Shown here one piece after another: positions 8,337 through 17,490 of a stretch of DNA of 64,000 nt. The stretch covers positions 2,976,001-3,040,000 of the forward strand of contig OZ257127.1 of NCBI GenBank assembly GCA_965278965.1. The letters run 5' to 3'. The notes below the pieces were generated by a model, which was not told where the DNA came from, ran no database searches, and worked only from the letters and a program-made list of their open reading frames with translations. The DNA is from UBA10649 sp965278965 (GTDB taxonomy: Bacteria > Actinomycetota > Actinomycetes > S36-B12). Every line of letters begins with the position of its first letter. The first letter of the stretch is position 1. Position numbers and translations under genes: made by a program.

Positions 8337-8912
8337 GTGCCCGCCCGCCTCGTGGTCCTCGCCTCGGGCTCGGGCACCCTCCTGCAGGCGGTACTGGACG
8401 CCGCGGGCGCCGGCGCGCTGCCTGCTCAGGTTGTGGCGGTCGGCAGTGACAGCGGCGCGGCGGCTGCCCTCGATCGTGCCCGCGCCGCCGGCGCCGAGAC
8501 GTTCGTCGTCGCACCGGCCGACCACCCCGACCGTCCCGCGTGGAACACCGCCCTGATGTCGACGGTGGGCTCGTACGCCCCGGACTGGGTGGTGTGCGCC
8601 GGCTTCATGCGGATCCTCGGCGAGGAGTTCGTCGACGCCTTCGCCGGCCGCATCGTGAACACGCACCCGGCGTTGCTGCCGTCGTTCCCCGGCGCGCACG
8701 GCGTCCGCGATGCGCTCGCCTACGGCGTCACCGTCACCGGCTGCACGGTCCACCTGGTCGACCACGGGGTCGACACCGGCCCGATCCTCGCTCAGCGGGC
8801 CGTCGACGTGCTGCCCGGTGACGACGAGGCATCGCTGCACGAGCGGATCAAGCAGGTCGAGCGCACGATGCTGGTGGAGACGCTGGCCCAACTGATCGGA
8901 GAGACACCATGA
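8337..8912 (+). CDS. purN: phosphoribosylglycinamide formyltransferase
   Basis: PurN, the formyl-tetrahydrofolate-dependent GAR transformylase of purine synthesis (191 aa from the GTG at 8337). It shows LVVLASGSGTLLQAVL at the GAR phosphate-binding end, VCAGFMRILGEEF, and the catalytic segment IVNTHPALLPSFPG with Asn and His; the third catalytic Asp lies in HLVDHGVDTGPI. Its stop overlaps the purH start (ATGA), so translation is coupled and the two folate-dependent transformylases are made together. The folate interconversion enzyme FolD is encoded a few kilobases downstream. Confidence 0.95.
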   Translation: MPARLVVLASGSGTLLQAVLDAAGAGALPAQVVAVGSDSGAAAALDRARAAGAETFVVAPADHPDRPAWNTALMSTVGSYAPDWVVCAGFMRILGEEFVDAFAGRIVNTHPALLPSFPGAHGVRDALAYGVTVTGCTVHLVDHGVDTGPILAQRAVDVLPGDDEASLHERIKQVERTMLVETLAQLIGETP

Positions 8913-10504
8913 GCGACGCGGCGCTGGACCCGGCGAACGCGGGCGAGGACCGCCGGCCCGTACGACGGGCGCTCGTCTCCGTCTACGACAAGGCCGGTCT
9001 GGTCGAGCTGGCTCAGGCACTGGCCGCCGCCGGCGTCGAGATCGTCTCGACCGGGTCGACCGCCTCGACGATCGCGGCGGCCGGCGTGCCCGTGACCCCC
9101 GTCGGCGATGTCACCGGCTTCCCCGAGATCCTCGACGGTCGCGTGAAGACCCTCCACCCCCACGTCCACGGTGGCCTGCTCGCCGACCTGCGCAAGCCGG
9201 CCCACGCCGACCAGCTCGCCGATCACGGCATCGCCCCGTTCGAGCTCGTGGTGGTCAACCTCTACCCGTTCCAGCAGACGGTCGCGTCCGGTGCGGGCGT
9301 CGACGAGTGCGTCGAGCAGATCGACATCGGCGGGCCGGCGATGGTCCGGGCGTCGGCGAAGAACTACGCGAACGTCGCCGTGGTGACTTCTCCGGAGCGC
9401 TATGTCGACGTCGTCGCCGCGGTCGCCGCGGGCGGGTTCGCGCTGGCAACCCGCGCCGCGCTCGCGGTGGAGGCCTTCTCGCACACGGCGTCGTACGACA
9501 TTGCTGTCGCGTCCTGGCTCGGTAGCGTCGTCGCGCCCGACCCCCAGGGCGAGGGGTTCCCCGCATGGGTCGGCGCCGCCTGGACCCGCGGCGAGGTGCT
9601 CCGCTACGGCGAGAACCCCCACCAGCGCGCGGCCGTGTACCGCTCGTCGCACCACGAGCCGGCCCTCGCCGGCGCGGAGCAGCTGCAGGGCAAGGCGATG
9701 TCGTACAACAACTACGTCGACGCGGACGCGGCGCGTCGGGCCGCGTTCGACCATGCCGAGCCGGCGGTCGCGATCATCAAGCACGCGAACCCGTGCGGCA
9801 TCGCCGTCGGCGCCGACATCGCGGACGCGTACCGGAAGGCGTTCGCCACCGATCCCGTGTCCGCGTTCGGCGGCGTCGTCGCCGCCAACCGGCCGGTGTC
9901 GGCCGAGCTCGTCGCGGCGATGGCCGACGTCTTCACCGAGGTCATCGTCGCCCCCGACTACGAGCCGGACGCGCTCGCGCTGCTGGCCGCGAAGAAGAAC
10001 CTGCGCGTGCTCCGGGTCGGCGGACCTCACCCGGGTGCGCGGCTGGAGTCGCGCCCGATCTCCGGCGGGCTGCTCCTGCAGGTCGCCGACGCGGTCGACG
10101 CTCCGGGCGACGACCCCGCGAGCTGGACGTTGGTGACGGGTGAGCCGGCAGACGCCGCGACACTGCGCGACCTGGAGTTCGCTTGGCGCGCATGCAGATC
10201 CGTCAAGTCGAACGCTATCCTGCTCGCCGCCGACGGCGCGGCCGTCGGCGTCGGCATGGGTCAGGTCAACCGGGTCGACTCGGCCCGCCTGTCGGTCGAG
10301 CGCGCCGGGGACCGGGCGGCCGGGTCCGTGGCGGCGTCGGATGCGTTCTTCCCGTTCCCGGACGGGCTCGAGGTCCTGCTGGCCGCCGGCGTGCGAGCCG
10401 TCGTCCAGCCGGGCGGGTCGGTGCGGGACGAGGAGGTCTTCGCGGCGGCCCGTGCCGCCGGGGCGACGATGTACGTCACGGGCACCCGCCACTTCTTCCA
10501 TTGA
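8909..10504 (+). CDS. purH: bifunctional AICAR transformylase / IMP cyclohydrolase
   Basis: PurH (531 aa) carries out the last two steps to IMP. The N-terminal MGS-like IMP cyclohydrolase domain is marked by SVYDKAGLVELA, VSTGSTASTI and GRVKTLHPHVHGGLL. The C-terminal AICAR transformylase has QLQGKAMSYNNYVDADAA and IIKHANPCGIAVG, and ends in the family's YVTGTRHFFH. Length is normal. It overlaps purN at ATGA and shares its last bases (TTGA) with the possible start of the following transporter gene. Confidence 0.97.
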   Translation: MSDAALDPANAGEDRRPVRRALVSVYDKAGLVELAQALAAAGVEIVSTGSTASTIAAAGVPVTPVGDVTGFPEILDGRVKTLHPHVHGGLLADLRKPAHADQLADHGIAPFELVVVNLYPFQQTVASGAGVDECVEQIDIGGPAMVRASAKNYANVAVVTSPERYVDVVAAVAAGGFALATRAALAVEAFSHTASYDIAVASWLGSVVAPDPQGEGFPAWVGAAWTRGEVLRYGENPHQRAAVYRSSHHEPALAGAEQLQGKAMSYNNYVDADAARRAAFDHAEPAVAIIKHANPCGIAVGADIADAYRKAFATDPVSAFGGVVAANRPVSAELVAAMADVFTEVIVAPDYEPDALALLAAKKNLRVLRVGGPHPGARLESRPISGGLLLQVADAVDAPGDDPASWTLVTGEPADAATLRDLEFAWRACRSVKSNAILLAADGAAVGVGMGQVNRVDSARLSVERAGDRAAGSVAASDAFFPFPDGLEVLLAAGVRAVVQPGGSVRDEEVFAAARAAGATMYVTGTRHFFH

Positions 10505-11454
10505 TCGCGTCGGGCCGTGCCGTCGGCCGGACCGTTCCCGTCGTGGTTGCCGTCGGCGTCGGCGCCCTCATGGCGACGCAGTCGCGCCTCAACAGCGAGC
10601 TCTCGCACCAGATCGGGAACTCCCTAGAGGCCGCTGTCTGGAGCTTCGGCTCCGGCCTGGTCGTGCTGGGCCTCATCGCGGGGATCCGGCCGGAGGTCCG
10701 CGCCGGGCTGGGCCGGGTGCGCGCCGCGATCCGGACCGGCAGCCTTCGGTGGTGGCAGATGCTCGGCGGACTGCTCGGCGGGTTCTTCGTCGGCGTGCAG
10801 GCCGCGACGGTGCCGATGCTCGGGGTGGCGATCTTCACGGTCGCGACGGTGGCGGGGCAGAGCGCCAACTCGCTCGTCGTCGACCGCGTGGGTCTCGGTC
10901 CCGCCGGAGTCCAGGCGATCACGGGGCCCCGGCTGCTGTCCGCGGTGCTGGCGGTGGTCGCCGTGGCCGTCGCCGTCGCGAACCGGGTCGGGGGGACGGG
11001 GCTGTCCGTCGTCGCCGTCGTCCTGGCGATCCTCGCCGGCTGCGGGATCGCGGTGCAGCAGGCGTTCAACGGGCGCGTCGCTCTGACGGCCGGCAGCCCG
11101 GTTCCTGCGTCGTTGCTCAATTTCGTGTTCGGCACGATCGGCCTCGTTCTCGCCCTCGTGGTGACGCTCGTCGCACAGGGGACCGCGCTCCAACCTCTCG
11201 CCGGCGCGCCGTGGTGGGCGTACGTCGGGGGAGTCGTCGGCGTCGTGTTCATCACGCTCGCCGCGTGGGCCGTCCCGATCGTGGGCGTGCTGATGTTCGC
11301 GCTGCTCAGCATCGCGGGCCAGCTCGTCGCCGCGCTCCTGCTCGACCTCGTTGCCCCGACCCCGGGGGCATCCGTCGGGTGGAACCTCGTCGCCGGCGTG
11401 GTGCTGGCATTCCTTGCCGTTGCGGTCGCTGTACGCGGCCGGTCGCGTCGATGA
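10501..11454 (+). CDS. DMT-superfamily (DUF606/YdcZ) transporter, first of a tandem pair
   Basis: A ten-segment membrane protein (317 aa) made of two DUF606/YdcZ repeats. Each half starts with the same signature: ATQSRLNSELSHQIG in the N-half and QQAFNGRVALTAGSP in the C-half. AGQSANSLVVDRVG ends the first half. Such proteins belong to the drug/metabolite transporter superfamily; the substrate is unknown. The start is unclear: a TTG overlapping the purH stop would include the whole first helix, while the GTG at 10543 would shorten it. The next gene begins at an ATGA overlap and encodes a close paralogue, so the two are translated together, perhaps as a heterodimer. Confidence 0.82.
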   Translation: MIASGRAVGRTVPVVVAVGVGALMATQSRLNSELSHQIGNSLEAAVWSFGSGLVVLGLIAGIRPEVRAGLGRVRAAIRTGSLRWWQMLGGLLGGFFVGVQAATVPMLGVAIFTVATVAGQSANSLVVDRVGLGPAGVQAITGPRLLSAVLAVVAVAVAVANRVGGTGLSVVAVVLAILAGCGIAVQQAFNGRVALTAGSPVPASLLNFVFGTIGLVLALVVTLVAQGTALQPLAGAPWWAYVGGVVGVVFITLAAWAVPIVGVLMFALLSIAGQLVAALLLDLVAPTPGASVGWNLVAGVVLAFLAVAVAVRGRSRR

Positions 11455-12401
11455 CCCGGCAGGCCGAGCCAGCGCGTCTGCTCGTCGGCGCCGTCACCGT
11501 GGTCCTCGGTGGGGCCATCGCGGTCCAGTCCCGCGTCAACGGCGAGCTGTCCCACCACACCGGCAGCGGCCTGTTCCCGGCCTGGTGGACGATGCTGACG
11601 GGCTTCGCGCTGCTCACCGCCATCGTCGCAGCCACGGCGTCGGTGCGCCGTGGGCTCGGCGACGTGGCCCGGGCCGTCCGCGCAGGGGCCCTCCCGGTCT
11701 GGCTCCTGACGGGCGGCCTGTTCGGCAGTTTCTTCCTGGTGATCCAGAGCCTGACCGTGCCGGTCGCCGGTGTCGCGGTGTTCACGGTGGGCGTCGTCGC
11801 CGGCCAGACGACGGGGTCGCTCCTGGTCGACCGTCTCGGTCTGACGGGCACGGGCCGCCGGGCGGTGACGGTCCGCCGCGTCGTGGCCGCGGGCCTGGCC
11901 ATCGCCGCGGTGGCGGTCGGCGTGTCGGATCGCCTGGAGTCGGCCGGCGGGGTCCTGGTGTTCGCGCTGCTCGCGATCGTCGCTGGCGCCCTCCTCGCGC
12001 CGCAGCAGGCGTTCAATGGGCGCGTCGGCCTCGCCGGCCGCAGCCCCTTCGTCGGGGCGTGGGGCAACTTCGCCGGCGGTGTCCTCGCGATGAGCGCGGT
12101 CCTCGGGGGTGCGCTCCTGCTCGGCCTCGACCTGGCCGACCCGTGGGGTGCGGCTCCATGGGCGTACGTCGGCGGCATGCTCGGCTTCGCCGTCATCGTC
12201 GGCGGCGCCTGGGCCGTGCCGGTGCTCGGGGTCCTCGTCTACTCACTGCTGTCCTTGTTCGGCCAGCTCGCCGGGGCGCTCGCCCTCGACCTGCTCGCGC
12301 CGACCGCCGGCACGTCGCTGGGATGGCACCTGTTCGCCGGGGTCGCGATGACCGGGCTCGCGGTGGTCGTCGCCTCCGTGCGCGGCCGGTCATCTCGATG
12401 A
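11451..12401 (+). CDS. DMT-superfamily (DUF606/YdcZ) transporter, second of a tandem pair
   Basis: A 316-residue double-repeat DUF606/YdcZ membrane protein paralogous to the preceding one. Signatures are AVQSRVNGELSHHTGSGLF, AGQTTGSLLVDRLGLTG, PQQAFNGRVGLAGRSPFVG and AYVGGMLGFAVIVGGAWAVPVLG. The ATG overlaps the upstream stop (ATGA), implying translational coupling. The ligand is not predictable; characterised relatives are too distant. A FolD gene follows after 16 bp, so the transporters may belong to the purine/folate transcript, which by itself does not prove a purine or folate substrate. Confidence 0.82.
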   Translation: MTRQAEPARLLVGAVTVVLGGAIAVQSRVNGELSHHTGSGLFPAWWTMLTGFALLTAIVAATASVRRGLGDVARAVRAGALPVWLLTGGLFGSFFLVIQSLTVPVAGVAVFTVGVVAGQTTGSLLVDRLGLTGTGRRAVTVRRVVAAGLAIAAVAVGVSDRLESAGGVLVFALLAIVAGALLAPQQAFNGRVGLAGRSPFVGAWGNFAGGVLAMSAVLGGALLLGLDLADPWGAAPWAYVGGMLGFAVIVGGAWAVPVLGVLVYSLLSLFGQLAGALALDLLAPTAGTSLGWHLFAGVAMTGLAVVVASVRGRSSR

Positions 12402-12417
12402 TGGAACAATCCGCGAC

Positions 12418-13266
12418 GTGACGGCGACGATCCTGGACGGCAAGGCCTCCGCGGCCGAGGTGAAGGCGGACCTGAAGGCGCGGGTGGACGTCCTGCTCGA
12501 GCGGGGGATCGTCCCCGGGCTGGGCACCGTTCTGGTGGGGGACGACCCGGGGAGCCAGGCATACGTCGCCGGCAAGCACCGGGACTGCGCCGAGGTCGGC
12601 ATCGCCTCGATCCGGGTCGACCTGCCCGCCGACGCCTCCCAGGAGACGCTCGACGCCGAGATCGAGCGGCTGAACGCGGACCCGACGGTGACCGGGTACA
12701 TCGTGCAGCTGCCGCTGCCGCGGCACCTGGATGCCAACCGCGTCCTCACGTTGATGGACCCCGCGAAGGACGCTGACGGGCTCCACCCCACGAACCTGGG
12801 CCGGCTCGTCCTCGGCGCCCCGGCACCGTTGCCCTGCACGCCACGGGGCATCGTCGCGCTTCTTCGGCGGTACGAGGTCCCCATCGACGGCGCCGAGGTC
12901 GTCATCCTCGGACGCGGCGTCACCGTCGGCCGCCCGCTCGGCCTCCTCCTCACGCGCCGGTCGGAGAACGCGACCGTGACGCTGTGCCACACCGGGACGC
13001 GCGACCTCGCCAGTCACCTGCGGACCGCGGACATCATCGTCGCGGCGGCCGGGGTGCCCCACCTGGTCACCGCGGTAGACGTCAAGGCCGGCGCGGCCGT
13101 GCTCGACGTCGGGATCACCAGGACCGCCGACGGGCTGGTGGGCGACGTGGCGCCGGACGTCCGTGAGGTCGCCGCGTTCGTGGCGCCGATGCCCGGTGGC
13201 GTCGGGCTCATGACCCGCGCGATGCTCCTCGCGAACGTCGTCGAGATGGCCGAGTCCGCGGGGTAG
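12418..13266 (+). CDS. folD: bifunctional methylene-THF dehydrogenase / methenyl-THF cyclohydrolase
   Basis: FolD (282 aa, GTG start) interconverts 5,10-methylene-, 5,10-methenyl- and 10-formyl-tetrahydrofolate with NADP, supplying the formyl donor for PurN and PurH. Visible are GLGTVLVGDDPGSQAYV with the following K (active-site YxxxK: YVAGK), GYIVQLPLPRHLD, DADGLHPTNLGRL, PCTPRGIVALLRRY, the NADP loop LGRGVTVGRPLGLLL and the C-terminal MPGGVGLMTRAMLL. All catalytic motifs are intact. DUF3017 follows on the same strand, a common actinobacterial pairing. Confidence 0.96.
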   Translation: MTATILDGKASAAEVKADLKARVDVLLERGIVPGLGTVLVGDDPGSQAYVAGKHRDCAEVGIASIRVDLPADASQETLDAEIERLNADPTVTGYIVQLPLPRHLDANRVLTLMDPAKDADGLHPTNLGRLVLGAPAPLPCTPRGIVALLRRYEVPIDGAEVVILGRGVTVGRPLGLLLTRRSENATVTLCHTGTRDLASHLRTADIIVAAAGVPHLVTAVDVKAGAAVLDVGITRTADGLVGDVAPDVREVAAFVAPMPGGVGLMTRAMLLANVVEMAESAG

Positions 13267-13323
13267 CTCCCCATACGCGAGCGAGGCCGGGCTTCGGCCC
13301 GCTCGGCGTGGGAGGATGCGCGC

Positions 13324-13638
13324 ATGGAGCCGGCGGCGCACGACAACGTCGTGCCGATCCGGACCGCACCTCGCCGCAGCCGCTTCGCCCAGTGGCCGAT
13401 CACCCTCGTGCTCGCCGGGGTGGGCCTGGCGATGGCGATGATCGCCCTGGACTACTTCCGGCGGGGATCGATCGTCCTGTCCGCCAGCGTCCTGCTCGCC
13501 GCGTTCCTGCGGCTCCTGCTGCCGGACTCCGAGGCCGGCCTGCTGGCCGTCCGCTCGCGACGCGTCGACGTCGCGACGCTGCTCGTACTCGGGGTCGGGC
13601 TCACGATCTTCACCTTCTGGGTGCCGGCCCCGAGCTGA
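13324..13638 (+). CDS. DUF3017 small membrane protein
   Basis: A 104-residue protein with a short basic N-terminus and three hydrophobic segments (WPITLVLAGVGLAMAMIAL; IVLSASVLLAAFLRLLL; VATLLVLGVGLTIFTF). The block LPDSEAGLLAVRSRRVDV between the second and third segments is the DUF3017 signature. The family is restricted to actinobacteria and usually follows folD, as here. Function is unknown. The gene is 57 bp downstream of folD behind a small TTCG-looped GC hairpin. It ends 24 bp before the convergent GNAT-LuxR gene. Confidence 0.85.
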   Translation: MEPAAHDNVVPIRTAPRRSRFAQWPITLVLAGVGLAMAMIALDYFRRGSIVLSASVLLAAFLRLLLPDSEAGLLAVRSRRVDVATLLVLGVGLTIFTFWVPAPS

Positions 13639-13662
13639 GACCGGCGAGCCGACCGACCAGCG

Positions 13663-14445
13663 TCAGCCGTGCAGCGAGGCCAGCCCGCGACGCAGGCCGA
13701 TGACGACCGCCTCAGCGCGCGAGCGGGCCTGGAGCTTCTCCAGGATGCTGCGGACGTGGTTCTTGACCGTGTTCACGCTGATGTCCAGGCGCAGGGCGAT
13801 GTCGGCGTTCGTGTCGCCGCGGACCAGGCACGCCAGCACCTCGCGCTCCCGGTCGGTCAGGGCAGGCCCGGGTACCGGACCGGCGAGGCGGCTCGCGCTC
13901 GTCAGGGCGCTTGGGGTCAGCGTGCCCAGCCAGCAGTCCCGCCGCTCGTCCCGGTGGACGGCCCACCGCGGGAACACGTGGTCGGGCACGTCGAAGCCGA
14001 CGCGCACAGCGGCCTCCCGCGACGCCTCGTTACCCACGTAGGCGCGCCAGGTGACAACCTGCAGGCCGAGCGTGCCGAAGGCGAACGCGCAGGCCAGTCG
14101 CAGGGCCCGCTCGGCCAGCCCGATGCCGCGTGCCCAGGGAGCCAGCAGGTAGCCGACCTCGGCTGCCCCCGCACCGTCGAGGACCAGCCCGACCGACCCG
14201 CCCCAACGGCTCGACGGCGGCGTCGTCACCGCCCACATCGGGGAGGCCCACCACTGCGCGTCGGTCGCTCGCCGGGCCAGCCACGCGCGGGCGTCGTCCG
14301 GGCCGTACGGCACCGGGACCGGGACCCATGCGGCCGTCCGTGCGTCGTCGCAGCCGGCCACGATGTCGTCGAGGTCGCCCGGCTCCTCGGCGCGCAGGAG
14401 GACGACGCCGTCGGAGAGCACGCCCGGCGGACCGCCCGACCTCAT
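13663..14445 (-). CDS. GNAT acetyltransferase fused to a LuxR-type HTH
   Basis: A two-domain protein of about 260 aa. Residues 1-180 are GNAT-like: VLLRAEEPGDLDDIVAGC, AEVGYLLAPWARGIGLAERAL (acetyl-CoA loop) and the late strand with GNEASREAAVRVGF. Residues about 195-260 are a GerE/LuxR helix-turn-helix: LTDREREVLACLVRGDTNADIALRLDIS, then NTVKNHVRSILEKLQA. The likely role is a transcription factor whose output domain is joined to an acetyl-CoA- or metabolite-binding sensor, or an acetylase targeted to DNA. Two starts compete (ATG at 14445, preceded by GGCGGGC, and ATG at 14454). It is divergent from secA. Confidence 0.8.
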   Translation of the reverse strand: MRSGGPPGVLSDGVVLLRAEEPGDLDDIVAGCDDARTAAWVPVPVPYGPDDARAWLARRATDAQWWASPMWAVTTPPSSRWGGSVGLVLDGAGAAEVGYLLAPWARGIGLAERALRLACAFAFGTLGLQVVTWRAYVGNEASREAAVRVGFDVPDHVFPRWAVHRDERRDCWLGTLTPSALTSASRLAGPVPGPALTDREREVLACLVRGDTNADIALRLDISVNTVKNHVRSILEKLQARSRAEAVVIGLRRGLASLHG

Positions 14446-14575
14446 GCCCGCCATGAGGGAAGTCTCGCACTGCGCGGGCCGCCGTATGAGGGCTCCACGT
14501 ACGATGGACCCGCGGCCGCGAGGCCGCGCGATCCGACGCGCCCTTGGCGCACCCCGAACGGAAAGGTCGCCCCCT

Positions 14576-17410
<2,835 letters not shown>

Positions 17411-17419
17411 CCCCACCCG

Positions 17420-17486
17420 CGACGCGCCTTGAATGGTCGTAATAACGGACGTTCTGGGCGTTTTAGCGACCATTCGAGGCGCGTCG
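17420..17486. repeat. 67-bp inverted repeat between secA and sbcC (CCTTG-type)
   Basis: Arms 17420-17439 and 17467-17486 are complementary at 19 of 20 positions, enclosing a 27-nt, A/T-richer loop. The element exactly fills the 80-bp gap between two convergent genes and could act as a bidirectional terminator. Its left-arm core CCTTGAAT and right arm AGCGACCATTCGAG recur in the decayed copy at 40648-40707. The CCTTG arm core also recurs at 5065 and 52362. This points to a dispersed palindromic family rather than a chance terminator. Confidence 0.7.
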
Positions 17487-17490
17487 GCGG

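Noticed and set aside
10140..12401. Continuous 753-codon frame from inside purH through the second transporter
   Set aside because: The first 430 codons are a shadow of purH and the first transporter. The real gene starts at the ATGA overlap at 11451.
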